Source of the DNA: UBA699 sp050261915
Lineage (GTDB): Bacteria > Bacillota > Clostridia > Clostridiales > Clostridiaceae
Length of the DNA stretch: 20,908 nt
Reading direction: 5' to 3'
Assembly: GCA_050261915.1 (NCBI GenBank)
Contig: JBLNDT010000053.1
Location: 1 to 20,908 of the forward strand
This document shows positions 4,679-12,787 of this stretch, piece by piece. Each line of letters opens with the position of its first letter. Within the stretch, counting starts at the first letter, position 1. Made by a program: the position numbers and the translations under genes. The notes under the pieces are model-generated. The model saw only the letters and a program-made list of their open reading frames with translations. It was not told the origin of the DNA and searched no databases.

Positions 4679-7123
4679 TCAATATTCTGGTTTAAATCCC
4701 TTCAATCTCAATGCATTCAGCAGTACTGATACAGAACTGAAGCTCATGGCTGCTGCTGCTATAATTGGATTAAGCAATGGTCCTCCAAACAAATATAGTA
4801 TTCCCATAGCAACTGGTATTCCTAAAATGTTATAACCAAAAGCCCAGAACAAGTTTTGTTTTATATTGTTTATTGTTTTTTTACTTAGCTCTATTGCAGT
4901 TGGAACATCCATAAGATCACTTCTCATCAATACAATATCCGCAGATTCCATGGCTACATCAGTTCCTGATCCGATTGCTATTCCTATATCAGCCTGTGCC
5001 AGCGCTGGAGCATCGTTAATTCCATCTCCAACCATAGCTACTTTTTTACCCTTCTCCTGCAGCTTTTTAACTTCATTAGCCTTATCCTGAGGCAATACCT
5101 CTGCTAGAACCACATCTATTCCAACTTGTTTTGCAATAGCTTCTGCTGTCCTTTTATTATCACCAGTTATCATTGCAACTTCAATACCAATGCTGTGAAG
5201 CTTATCAATTGCTTTTTTACTATTTTCCTTTACGGTATCTGCCACAGCGATTATTCCAGCCAGATTCCCCTGAGATGTTATATACATTGGGGTTTTTCCT
5301 TCACTGGCAAGCTTATCGGATGTAGCTTCAACCTTTGTTAAATCAATGTTATTTTCAACCATGAGTTTTTTATTTCCAAGCAGCATAGTTTTACCTTCAA
5401 TAACAACTTCTATACCGTGACCTGCAATTGCTTTAAATTGCTCTAATGGTTTTAGTACCAGTGATTTTTCCTCTGCACCTTTTACAATTGCCTCACCAAG
5501 TGGATGTTCTGAACCTTTTTCAGCTGATGCAGCCAACTGCAGTAAAGTGCTTTCATCCATTATTCCTGTTGATATAATATCAGTAACTTTAGGCTTTCCC
5601 TCAGTTATAGTGCCCGTTTTATCAAATACAACAGTCTTAATCCTATGAGCAGTTTCCAGGGCCACTCCACTTTTTATCAACACTCCATACTCAGCACCCT
5701 TTCCAGTTCCAACCATGATTGCTGTTGGGGTAGCAAGACCAAGTGCACATGGACATGCTATTACCAGCACAGATATGAAAATTGTCAGTGCAAATACTGC
5801 TGGTTTTCCAGAGAAATACCATGCAGCTGATGTAATTACTGCAATGCTCATAACTGTAGGTACAAAATATCCTGAAATTACATCTGCAAGTTTTGCTATA
5901 GGTGCTTTGGACCCCTGTGCTTCCTCAACCAATTTTATAATCTGGGCTAATGCGGTATCCTTCCCTACCTTAGTAGCTTTATATTTTATATATCCACTTT
6001 TATTTATGCTTGCACCAATAACTTTATCTCCCTTTGTCTTTTCTACCGGGATACTTTCACCAGTTAACATTGACTCATCGATAGATGTTAAACCTTCAAT
6101 AACTTCCCCATCTACAGGCAGCTTTTCCCCAGGTTTAACCACTATAATATCTCCTGTCTCAACTTCATCTATTGGAATTATTACTTCTTTGTCATCCCTT
6201 ATAATTGTGGCTGTTTTAGGGGCAAGTCCCATGAGCTTTTTTATAGCCTCGGAGGTCTTACCTTTTGATACAGCCTCAAGATACTTTCCTAATGTTATCA
6301 GAGTTAGTATTACACCTGCAGATTCAAAATACAAGTCATATGCATACTGCTTATTTCCCATAAATATCTGGTAAACTGCAAATATGCCGTAAAGATAGGC
6401 TGCAGAGGTTCCAAGTGAAATCAATGAATCCATATTGGGGCTTCTTCTGATCAGTGCAGGGTAACCAACTTTAAAAAACTTGAAGCCAGTAACAATTACC
6501 ACTGTTGCTAATGCAAGCTGTATAACTGCAAAGTTCTCTGGATTCATCATTGGATCAATTATTTCAGGAAGCATATAACCAAGCATGTGTCCCATTGATA
6601 TCATCAATAGGGGTACGGTAAATACAGCTGATATTATGAACCTTTTCCACAGGGTTTTTATTTCCTTTTCCTTATTCTGCTTATCAACATCAATTCCAAC
6701 TTCTTCTTCAAGAGCCTTGTATCCAGCTTTCTCAACTGCCTTCTTAATTTCCTGGATTCTAATCTTGTCAGACTCATAGCTTATATTTAAATTTTCTGTG
6801 GCAAAGTTTACATTTGCTTCTAGTACTCCTGGAACCTTTTTCACAGCTCTTTCTACAGCCTTGGCGCATGCCGCGCAGGTCATACCTTGGATTTTTAACG
6901 TCTTATTTGCCGAGTCTATTAGGCCTTTGTATCCCGCTTTACTTATAGCTTCCTGAATATTTGAAATTTCCACTTTCGTCTCATCGTAACTTATGTTCAA
7001 TTTTTCAGTTGCAAAGTTCACATTTGCATCAGTTACCCCTGGAAGTTTTTTAGCTGCACGTTCCACTGCTTTGGCGCATGCTGCACAGGTCATTCCTTGG
7101 ATTTTTAACGTTTTATTTACCAT
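4679..7123 (-). CDS. copA: Cu(I)-exporting P-type ATPase CopA
   Basis: An 814-residue class IB-1 ATPase that exports Cu(I) using ATP. Two N-terminal HMA domains have MTCAAC loops (Cys 13/16 and 83/86). Core motifs are all present: TGES (354-357), CPC in the membrane (457-459), phosphorylation site DKTGT (D501), HP (540-541), TGDN (653-656) and GDGINDAP (699-706). YN (764-765) and the M-x-SS signature (793 onward) complete the Cu(I) site. Nothing is missing. The two HMA domains are unusually alike, with about 21 consecutive identical residues around the loop and a 70-residue period, pointing to a fairly recent or homogenised duplication. The ribosome-binding site is AGAGGGGG, and the gene follows csoR by 13 bases. 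Confidence 0.96.
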   Translation of the reverse strand: MVNKTLKIQGMTCAACAKAVERAAKKLPGVTDANVNFATEKLNISYDETKVEISNIQEAISKAGYKGLIDSANKTLKIQGMTCAACAKAVERAVKKVPGVLEANVNFATENLNISYESDKIRIQEIKKAVEKAGYKALEEEVGIDVDKQNKEKEIKTLWKRFIISAVFTVPLLMISMGHMLGYMLPEIIDPMMNPENFAVIQLALATVVIVTGFKFFKVGYPALIRRSPNMDSLISLGTSAAYLYGIFAVYQIFMGNKQYAYDLYFESAGVILTLITLGKYLEAVSKGKTSEAIKKLMGLAPKTATIIRDDKEVIIPIDEVETGDIIVVKPGEKLPVDGEVIEGLTSIDESMLTGESIPVEKTKGDKVIGASINKSGYIKYKATKVGKDTALAQIIKLVEEAQGSKAPIAKLADVISGYFVPTVMSIAVITSAAWYFSGKPAVFALTIFISVLVIACPCALGLATPTAIMVGTGKGAEYGVLIKSGVALETAHRIKTVVFDKTGTITEGKPKVTDIISTGIMDESTLLQLAASAEKGSEHPLGEAIVKGAEEKSLVLKPLEQFKAIAGHGIEVVIEGKTMLLGNKKLMVENNIDLTKVEATSDKLASEGKTPMYITSQGNLAGIIAVADTVKENSKKAIDKLHSIGIEVAMITGDNKRTAEAIAKQVGIDVVLAEVLPQDKANEVKKLQEKGKKVAMVGDGINDAPALAQADIGIAIGSGTDVAMESADIVLMRSDLMDVPTAIELSKKTINNIKQNLFWAFGYNILGIPVAMGILYLFGGPLLNPIIAAAAMSFSSVSVLLNALRLKGFKPEY

Positions 7124-7136
7124 ATTGTATCCCCCT

Positions 7137-7403
7137 CTATTTATCTGTTAGTTTTTGTATTATTGAAATAATTTCATCAATCTTTTCTTCACCATTACCA
7201 TTTATCATGGCTGTTTTTACACAGTGGTCCAGATGCTGCTTTAGAATTAACATGTTAGCTTTTCTCAATAGAGATTGAACCGCCATAATTTGATTTGAAA
7301 TATCAAGACAATAACGCTCATCATCTATCATTTTTATTATGCCATCAATCTGTCCCTTTGCAGTTTTTAAGGATTGCAAAGCCTTTTTTCTTTCATCATT
7401 CAT
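7137..7403 (-). CDS. csoR: Copper-sensing repressor CsoR
   Basis: An 88-residue all-helical regulator of the CsoR/RcnR family. The Cu(I) ligands fit the family spacing: Cys32, His57 and Cys61 (25 and 4 residues apart). Cu(I) binding releases CsoR from DNA and turns on copper efflux genes. It is the first gene of the csoR-copA-copZ-SHOCT operon and probably regulates itself through the GC-rich inverted repeat at 7412-7430, which overlaps its own ribosome-binding site region. The start is the ATG at 7403 after GGGGGGAGG. Confidence 0.92.
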   Translation of the reverse strand: MNDERKKALQSLKTAKGQIDGIIKMIDDERYCLDISNQIMAVQSLLRKANMLILKQHLDHCVKTAMINGNGEEKIDEIISIIQKLTDK

Positions 7404-7411
7404 GTTTTACC

Positions 7412-7430
7412 TCCCCCCTACGTGGGGTGT
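7412..7430 (-). promoter_or_regulatory. CsoR-type operator
   Basis: CCCCCCTACGTGGGGTG (plus strand, from 7413) contains the inverted repeat CCCC-TACGT-GGGG. GC-rich pseudo-palindromes of this kind are the usual CsoR targets, and this one stands out from AT-rich surroundings. It lies just downstream of the predicted transcription start of the copper operon. Confidence 0.65.
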
Positions 7431-7442
7431 TTTTATATATTA

Positions 7443-7476
7443 ATAGTATCAATAACTTGTGTAGATTTTATGTAGA
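7443..7476 (-). promoter_or_regulatory. Shared-box promoter P3, copper operon
   Basis: Read on the minus strand: TCTACA (7476-7471), 5 bases, TCTACA (7465-7460), 11 bases, TACTAT (7448-7443). Both boxes are perfect. Together with the CsoR operator downstream, this suggests activation and repression at one promoter. Confidence 0.62.
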
Positions 7477-7488
7477 TTATATCATAAA

Positions 7489-7520
7489 AAAACTCATTCC
7501 CTCTACTTGGAATGAGTTTT
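7489..7520 (-). terminator. Terminator of the fixABCX operon
   Basis: The arms AAAACTCATTCC (7489-7500) and GGAATGAGTTTT (7509-7520) pair perfectly over an 8-base loop. On the minus strand the hairpin is followed by a run of seven T's, the classic intrinsic terminator form, just after the fixX stop. Confidence 0.85.
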
Positions 7521-7527
7521 AAAATTA

Positions 7528-7821
7528 TTATGCTAATTTAAATTGAATTCCGAAGCCTCCCCTTGGATATGACCATTCAATATTGTTATGACAACAGCCT
7601 ATTCGGCAGGCACCACATTCGAGACATCCTTCATAACTCACTGTTATATGACCTTCAGTCCACTCATAAACATGTGCCGGACATATGTTGACGCATGTTT
7701 TTTTCGAGCATTTTTCACACACAGCGGGATCCTTAATTGATAAATGAGGTATAGAATCCACATCATAACTATTCATATATAATTTTTCATCAATATTTAC
7801 TTTTCCCTTTTGATCTTCCAT
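7528..7821 (-). CDS. fixX: Ferredoxin-like protein FixX
   Basis: A 97-residue ferredoxin. Cysteines at 35, 38, 43, 47 and 66, 69, 72, 76 (plus 77) support two 4Fe-4S clusters (CEKCSKKTCVNICP and CLECGACRIGC). FixX passes electrons within the FixABCX complex, between the flavoprotein and FixC/quinone. The start is ATG 7821, sharing one base with the fixC stop (TAATG), after a GGAGGG site; a TTG at 7839 in the same frame lies upstream of that site and is less likely. Last gene of the operon, followed by a strong terminator. Confidence 0.92.
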   Translation of the reverse strand: MEDQKGKVNIDEKLYMNSYDVDSIPHLSIKDPAVCEKCSKKTCVNICPAHVYEWTEGHITVSYEGCLECGACRIGCCHNNIEWSYPRGGFGIQFKLA

Positions 7822-9116
7822 TATTTCATAGCCCTCCAAATTTTAAATATATCCTTGGCAAATCCAAGCTTTGAGCTACCTTCAGTGAAATATTCAAAAA
7901 CCGACTTTTGTTTGTCAGCTTTAGATACCCCATCTACAGTTAGCATTTCATTAATAAACTTATTTGCTGCTGGTATATAGTTATTGAAAAACCGTGGGTT
8001 CTCCTCCATAGTAGCAGATGCATCCTTATATTTATAAAGATCCTTCATAACGTAACTATTCTTTATCATTGTTTCATATTTTGAAAGAGTATTTTCGTCA
8101 AATCCACCCGACTTTTTCGCATTAATGATTGTTTCTGCTGCCAATCTCCCAGAAGTCATTCCCATGTTGGAACCTTCACGATGAATTCCATTAACAAATT
8201 GTGCAGCATCACCAACCACTAACACACCATCTCCAACCAGCTTAGGTATGCTTTTATAACCGCCTTCTGGTATTAAATGGGCATAATACTCGCAGGGTTC
8301 CCCTCCTTCTATTAGAGGTTTTATTACAGGGTGCTTTTTTATATATTCTAATAACTCATAGGGTGGTATGCCCTTTTTAGTCATCTGTGAAAGTAAAGCT
8401 CCACAACCAATGGATATATGCTCCTTATTGGTATATATAAAAGCTGTACCTACCATACCCTGTGTTCCATCACCAAATATCTCTATAGTAGCACCCATGC
8501 CTTTATCAAGATTAAAGCGATCCTCTATCTTTCCAGAAGGCATTTTAATTTCTTCCATTACAGCAAGTGCCACCTGATCTTTTCTCCATTCCTGATGAAA
8601 TCCAAGGTTTTTTGCAAGTAATGAATTTACCCCATCTGCCAGTACTACCACGTCCGCATAGATATCTCCCTCTGGCCTGTCTGTTCTAACTCCAACCACC
8701 TTGTTATTTTCTGTAATGCATTCTGTTACAGTTGTCTCGTTGACTAGCAATGCACCTGCATCAATACATTTTTGGGCAAACCATTTATCAAATTTCCCTC
8801 TGAAAACTGTAAAATTATTATATGGTGGTATCCCCCACTCCACTCCCCTATAGCCCGTTTTAACTGCAGATCCCTTGTCTAGAAGCCAAAGGTTCTGCTC
8901 TATGATAGGCCGTTCCAAGGGTGCTTCTTTCCAAAATTCAGGTATGATTTCTTCCATCATATGGCGGTAAATAACCCCACCCATTACATTTTTAGCTCCT
9001 GGATACTTGCCTTTTTCAATTATTATTACATTTAGACCTTCCTTCGCCATTATATATGCTGCAGATAGCCCCGCAACCCCTGCTCCTACAACAATGGCAT
9101 CAAATTTCTCCGTCAA
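7821..9116 (-). CDS. fixC: FixC, ETF:quinone oxidoreductase-like flavoprotein
   Basis: A 431-residue FAD protein of the FixC/ETF-QO family. The N-terminal dinucleotide-binding motif GAGVAG is at residues 11-16, followed by the acidic strand end (IIIEKGKYPG). A later FAD contact region reads GVLVVGDAAQFVNGIHREGS. It lacks its own iron-sulfur domain; FixX supplies that. In characterised FixABCX complexes (diazotrophs, Thermotoga), NADH oxidation is bifurcated between ferredoxin/flavodoxin and quinone, FixC being the quinone-facing subunit. The start is a TTG at 9116, preceded by GGAGGAG, overlapping the fixB end by 17 bases, which indicates tight coupling. Confidence 0.92.
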   Translation of the reverse strand: MTEKFDAIVVGAGVAGLSAAYIMAKEGLNVIIIEKGKYPGAKNVMGGVIYRHMMEEIIPEFWKEAPLERPIIEQNLWLLDKGSAVKTGYRGVEWGIPPYNNFTVFRGKFDKWFAQKCIDAGALLVNETTVTECITENNKVVGVRTDRPEGDIYADVVVLADGVNSLLAKNLGFHQEWRKDQVALAVMEEIKMPSGKIEDRFNLDKGMGATIEIFGDGTQGMVGTAFIYTNKEHISIGCGALLSQMTKKGIPPYELLEYIKKHPVIKPLIEGGEPCEYYAHLIPEGGYKSIPKLVGDGVLVVGDAAQFVNGIHREGSNMGMTSGRLAAETIINAKKSGGFDENTLSKYETMIKNSYVMKDLYKYKDASATMEENPRFFNNYIPAANKFINEMLTVDGVSKADKQKSVFEYFTEGSSKLGFAKDIFKIWRAMK

Positions 9117-10164
9117 TTATGTCTCCTCCTTTGTTAATAAAGTTTGCTGCTTCCTTAATCTCCTTAACTAGTTTAGGCACTATTTCAAACACATCACCAA
9201 CGATTCCATAAGTGGCAAGTTTCATCATTGGACACTCCGCATCAGTATTAATTGCAATTATTTGATCAGCTCCCTGTATTCCTACTGTATGCTGGATAGC
9301 ACCTGAAATACCAATTGCAAAGTATATCTTTGGAGATACAGTTTGTCCAGTTTGACCAATCTGCCGTTTTGGATCTACCAAGCCTTTTTCAACAGCACCA
9401 CGGCTTCCAGCTACAACTCCTCCAAGAACCTTTGATAATTCGCTTATTAATTTAAACCCTTGTTCATTTTGTATTCCTCGTCCACCGCAAACAATTATTT
9501 CAGCATCATCTAATTTTACATTTTCAGCTTTTTCCTTAATAATCTGTAACACTTTAGTCTTTAAAGCTTTTTCATTAATTTCTACGTTTTCCCTTATTAC
9601 CTCTCCTATTCTACCTGGCTCTTGTATTGGCATCTTCATAACCCTAGGACGTACCGTAGCCATTTGGGGTCGATGGTTCTCACAAACTATGGTTGCCATA
9701 ATGTTCCCTCCAAAGGCCGGCCTGCTGGCTAGCAATATTTTTTTATCCAAATCTATATCTAATTGTGTGCAGTCAGCAGTTAAGCCAGTTTTTAGTGATG
9801 TTGCTACTGCTCCAGCTAGATCTCTTCCTGTTGTGGTTGCCCCCATTAACAATATCTCAGGGTTATATTTATTTATCAAATATTTAAAAGCTATGTTATA
9901 GGTTTCACATCTGTAATAGTGGTATACTGAATGATCCATCACAAAAACCTTATCTGCACCATGCTCAAATAATATTGGAATAATACATTCCACAGATTCA
10001 CCTAAAAGAACTGCACTTACAGATGTATTAAGTTTTGAAGCAAGTTTTTTTGCTTCGCCAATCAGTTCCAGGGTAACAGATGATAATTCCCCCTGAAGCT
10101 GTTCTGCAAAGACCCAAACCCCACCATTATGTTTATATATATTATCAGCTGTTATTGCTGGCAT
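9100..10164 (-). CDS. fixB: FixB, electron transfer flavoprotein alpha subunit
   Basis: A 354-residue EtfA/FixB protein. The C-terminal FAD-binding domain has the family signature GSRGAVEKGLVDPKRQIGQT followed by VSPKIYFAIGISGAIQH. The N-terminal domain matches the ETF alpha fold (GVWVFAEQLQGELSS). It forms the flavoprotein heterodimer with FixA. The ATG at 10164 follows AAGGAGGG and overlaps the end of fixA by 13 bases. In the bifurcating subgroup both subunits bind FAD; the gene order fixA-B-C-X supports that subgroup over a plain acyl-CoA dehydrogenase ETF. Confidence 0.93.
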   Translation of the reverse strand: MPAITADNIYKHNGGVWVFAEQLQGELSSVTLELIGEAKKLASKLNTSVSAVLLGESVECIIPILFEHGADKVFVMDHSVYHYYRCETYNIAFKYLINKYNPEILLMGATTTGRDLAGAVATSLKTGLTADCTQLDIDLDKKILLASRPAFGGNIMATIVCENHRPQMATVRPRVMKMPIQEPGRIGEVIRENVEINEKALKTKVLQIIKEKAENVKLDDAEIIVCGGRGIQNEQGFKLISELSKVLGGVVAGSRGAVEKGLVDPKRQIGQTGQTVSPKIYFAIGISGAIQHTVGIQGADQIIAINTDAECPMMKLATYGIVGDVFEIVPKLVKEIKEAANFINKGGDIIDGEI

Positions 10165-10961
10165 AAGAATAACCCTCCTTTTAATTTTTCCACCAATACT
10201 TTAACCACTTCATTTGTATTTCCCTTAAGCAGCTCTCCCCCTGGTCTTTGTAATGGAGGGAAGATTTTTCTAACCGATGTGGCAGAACCTTTTAAACCTA
10301 ATTGGTCCATATCAGCATTAAAATCATTAATTCCCCATATCTTTGCCTTGTAACGTGCAGCTTTTATCATGTTAGGCAAGGAAGAATAACTTAACTCATT
10401 TATATCTTTTTCTACAGTAATTAAACATGGAATACTAGCTTGGACAACTTCATGCCCAGCATCATTCTTCCTATGCACAATAATATTTCTATTTTTAACA
10501 TCTAAGTCTTGAATTTTTTCTACATAAGTTAATTGATCCATACCAAGCCTTGATGCAATTCCTGGACCAACCTGAGCAGTGTCCCCGTCAATTGCTTGCT
10601 TTCCACAAAACACTATATCTACAGCTTCTTCCTGAACTATTTTATCTATTCCCATTGCCAGTATGTAACTGGTTGCTAATGTATCTGACCCTGAAAAGGC
10701 ACGATCTGAAAGAAGATATCCATCATCAGCCCCCATTTCGATGCACTTTTTTATTACTTCCTGAGCTTGTGGCGGCCCCATAGATAACACAGTTACCCTA
10801 CCCCCATACTTATTTTTTATTCTAACTGCTTCCTCTACAGCATGGGCATCATAGGGATTAATAATAGTAGATGCACTGGATCTATCCAATGTATTTGTTT
10901 TTGGGTTCATTTTAATTTCTGTTGTATCTGGCACTTGTTTTACACAAACTAACATATGCAT
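10152..10961 (-). CDS. fixA: FixA, electron transfer flavoprotein beta subunit
   Basis: A 269-residue EtfB/FixA protein beginning MHMLVCVKQVPDT, the usual family start. The conserved stretch GKQAIDGDTAQVGPGIASRL matches the flavin/nucleotide-binding part of ETF beta. Together with FixB it is expected to oxidise NADH and split electrons between a low-potential acceptor and FixCX/quinone. First gene of the fixABCX operon. AAGGAG lies about 11 bases before ATG 10961; the second ATG (10955) is also possible. The shared-box promoter at 10998-11031 drives it. Confidence 0.93.
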   Translation of the reverse strand: MHMLVCVKQVPDTTEIKMNPKTNTLDRSSASTIINPYDAHAVEEAVRIKNKYGGRVTVLSMGPPQAQEVIKKCIEMGADDGYLLSDRAFSGSDTLATSYILAMGIDKIVQEEAVDIVFCGKQAIDGDTAQVGPGIASRLGMDQLTYVEKIQDLDVKNRNIIVHRKNDAGHEVVQASIPCLITVEKDINELSYSSLPNMIKAARYKAKIWGINDFNADMDQLGLKGSATSVRKIFPPLQRPGGELLKGNTNEVVKVLVEKLKGGLFLCQQ

Positions 10962-10997
10962 GCTTAAATCAGCTCCTTATTACTAATTAATAAGTTC

Positions 10998-11031
10998 ATT
11001 ATATGGATTGCATATGTAGAAATAATAAAGA
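10998..11031 (-). promoter_or_regulatory. Shared-box promoter P4, fixABCX
   Basis: Read on the minus strand: TCTTTA (11031-11026), 5 bases, TCTACA (11020-11015), 11 bases, TATAAT (11003-10998). The -10 is a perfect consensus and no separate -35 is present. The leader is about 30 bases. Confidence 0.65.
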
Positions 11032-11040
11032 AATAAAAAA

Positions 11041-11070
11041 ACTAACACTTTTTTTAATTAAAGTGTTAGT
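11041..11070. terminator. Strong bidirectional terminator
   Basis: The arms ACTAACACTTT (11041-11051) and AAAGTGTTAGT (11060-11070) form a perfect stem flanked by A-runs and T-runs on both sides. It ends the DUF1858-like gene and insulates the fixABCX promoter. Confidence 0.85.
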
Positions 11071-11107
11071 TTTTTTACATGCTATAGGCTGATATAAGCA
11101 ATAACAA

Positions 11108-11371
11108 TTATTTAATATCATATCGTGACTTTATTGCATCCTCGACCTTCTTTTCTATTTTCCATTTAATTTTTTCACTTAATGGTATATTGTTAAGTTT
11201 ATTGATTAAATCTTCAACGTTAATTTTATGGACAGCAGCAGCTTCTTCTATACTTTCATTTATGGATGAAGGGCACCTGATACACCCCATATTAAAACTT
11301 TCTAATATTTCTACTGCTTTCGGTCCTAAGTCCAACACATCCTTTATTAATGTTTTTCTATCAACTTTCAT
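11108..11371 (-). CDS. DUF1858-type redox-disulfide protein
   Basis: An 87-residue protein with the domain often called hybrid-cluster-protein-associated redox disulfide (DUF1858). Its key motif is GCIRCP (Cys 30 and 33), followed by SSINESIEEAAAVHKINVED, the typical ESxEEAAxxH pattern of the family. The pair of cysteines may cycle between thiol and disulfide or bind a metal; the exact role of the family is not established. AAGGAGG precedes the ATG. It stands as a single gene between fixABCX and the ferritin-like gene, with which it is divergent. No shared-box pair was found at its promoter. Confidence 0.85.
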   Translation of the reverse strand: MKVDRKTLIKDVLDLGPKAVEILESFNMGCIRCPSSINESIEEAAAVHKINVEDLINKLNNIPLSEKIKWKIEKKVEDAIKSRYDIK

Positions 11372-11502
11372 AATAGGTACCTCCTTATTATCTGTATATT
11401 AATATTTTAAAACATTACTGTAACAAAGAAAACATTTAATTGCAGTATATTTCTTTATTGAAAATCATATGATATTATGTATTTAATTTTTTGAGGGGAA
11501 CT

Positions 11503-12039
11503 ATGCCAGGAGATATATCAATGCACACTAAATACTCTGTTCACTTATCATATCCAGAACCAATGATAGAGACCCGAGACATACAAAATGCTAATATTCT
11601 ATTAGAGGACTACGCTGGAGCCGTTAGTGAATTCACAGCAGTGAGTTTATATGTATATCAACACTTTGTTAGTGAAGGACAATTTAAGGATTATGCAGAG
11701 CTCATTGGCGGAATAGCTATGGTGGAAATGAAACACTTAGAACTTTTAGGTGAGACGATCAAATTGGAAGGAATTAAACCAATGTTCATTGATAACATTC
11801 GTCCACTTGGAAAGCCATGGAGCCCAATGTATGTAAACTATGCAACCTGCATAAAAGAAATGCTCATGGAGGATATTCAATCTGAGCACAAAGCAATAGA
11901 AAATTATAAGTATCATATAACTTTAATACAGGATAAATATATTCAAAAATTACTTCAAAGAATTATTCTTGATGAAGAACTTCATGTTAAATTATTTACA
12001 CAATTATATGAAAAGTATTTTAGAACAGTAACGCTATGA
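11503..12039 (+). CDS. Ferritin-like diiron protein
   Basis: A protein of about 178 residues, all helical. Probable metal ligands follow the ferritin/rubrerythrin pattern of paired Glu and ExxH: E in the first helix (LLEDYAGAVSEFTA), EMKHLE in the second, EDIQSEHKAIENY in the third and DEELHVKL in the fourth. This supports a dimetal centre like that of rubrerythrin/Mn-catalase-like clostridial proteins; no rubredoxin tail is present. Substrate (peroxide, oxygen or iron storage) cannot be told. Two starts are plausible: ATG 11503 (GAGG six bases upstream) and ATG 11521 (AGGAG eight bases upstream). The gene converges on the methyltransferase gene at 12042 with a 2-base gap. Confidence 0.82.
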   Translation: MPGDISMHTKYSVHLSYPEPMIETRDIQNANILLEDYAGAVSEFTAVSLYVYQHFVSEGQFKDYAELIGGIAMVEMKHLELLGETIKLEGIKPMFIDNIRPLGKPWSPMYVNYATCIKEMLMEDIQSEHKAIENYKYHITLIQDKYIQKLLQRIILDEELHVKLFTQLYEKYFRTVTL

Positions 12040-12053
12040 AATCACATAGCGTT
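12030..12053. terminator. Hairpin built from the ends of two converging genes
   Basis: AACGCTATG (12030-12038) and CATAGCGTT (12045-12053) form a perfect 9-bp stem with a 6-base loop. The arms contain the last codons of both converging genes, and the loop region includes both stop codons. CTTTTTATC follows a few bases later on the plus strand. Confidence 0.65.
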
Positions 12054-12776
12054 ATGCTTTTTATCTATAATAATTGGTTTACTTCCATAATGAATAGATG
12101 CGGCACCGCATGTTAGTGAAATGTAATCTGAATTAATAAACCCACACTTCTCAAATTCTGTCTTAAGCTCACCTTTAGTCATAAAGTTATTCACCGAATC
12201 TCTCAGATAATAATATGCTTTCTTATCTCTGGTTCCTAAATATCCAATGAGTGGTAGAACATTATTAAAATATGAATTATAAAAATTCTTTAATATTGGC
12301 ATCTCTGGTTTTGATAGTTCCAGGCATACAAGTCTCCCCCCTGGCTTTAGTACCCTATGCATTTCTAATAATGCTTTACTTTTGTCTTGAACATTTCTTA
12401 GTCCAAATGCTATGGTAACGCTGTTGAAGCTGTTATCTTCGAAAGGCAGCTCAGTTGCATCACCTATCATAAGTTTATATTTATATTCCTTTATTGATTT
12501 ATCAAGTTGGCTGTACCCTACATTGATCATTTCCTGGTTAAAGTCCAAGCCTACTACTTCTGTATCTTTTCCGACTTTTTTGCACTCATATTCCATCATC
12601 TTACCAGTGCCGCAGCATAGATCCAGCACCTTAGAATTTTTCTCAATGTTACATAGTTCAATTGCTTTTCGTCTCCACAGCCCGTCTATATTTAATGTAA
12701 GTATAGAATTTAATGAATCATATTTACAAGCTATAGAAGTAAATATATCATGTATATCAATTGCTGATGTTGTCAT
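12042..12776 (-). CDS. UbiE/MenG-family methyltransferase (demethylmenaquinone methyltransferase-like)
   Basis: A 244-residue SAM-dependent methyltransferase. SAM motif I is VLDLCCGTGKM (residues 50-60). The UbiE/MenG signatures are present: Y-D-x-L-N near the start (KYDSLNSILTLNID), FGLRNVQDKSKALLEMHRVL, and LKPGGRLVCLELSKP. The family methylates demethylmenaquinone to menaquinone (or the ubiquinone equivalent). The start is ATG 12776 with AAGGAGGG five bases upstream; a longer frame to 12827 runs through the CPBP gene end and lacks a site. Last gene of the quinone/Fe-S operon. The presence of MenA-like and polyprenyl synthetase genes in the operon supports the quinone substrate. Confidence 0.88.
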   Translation of the reverse strand: MTTSAIDIHDIFTSIACKYDSLNSILTLNIDGLWRRKAIELCNIEKNSKVLDLCCGTGKMMEYECKKVGKDTEVVGLDFNQEMINVGYSQLDKSIKEYKYKLMIGDATELPFEDNSFNSVTIAFGLRNVQDKSKALLEMHRVLKPGGRLVCLELSKPEMPILKNFYNSYFNNVLPLIGYLGTRDKKAYYYLRDSVNNFMTKGELKTEFEKCGFINSDYISLTCGAASIHYGSKPIIIDKKHNAM

Positions 12777-12787
12777 TGTTACCCTCC

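Noticed and set aside
5715..6374. 219-codon open frame on the plus strand inside copA
   Set aside because: It is the antisense shadow of a strongly conserved ATPase gene and has no ribosome-binding site or family features.
325..7476. Assigning the boxes to WalR (TGTWAH-N5-TGTWAH) or PhoP (TTAACA repeats)
   Set aside because: The spacing is similar and the first gene resembles a cell-wall hydrolase, but all six downstream boxes read TCTACA (TGTAGA), with a G that is not in the WalR consensus, and the other targets are not cell-wall or phosphate genes. It remains an alternative.
7200..7600. Insertion-sequence or attachment-site ends near the duplicated hairpins and boxes
   Set aside because: No transposase, terminal inverted repeats or target-site duplications could be seen; the repeats are explained by promoters and terminators.
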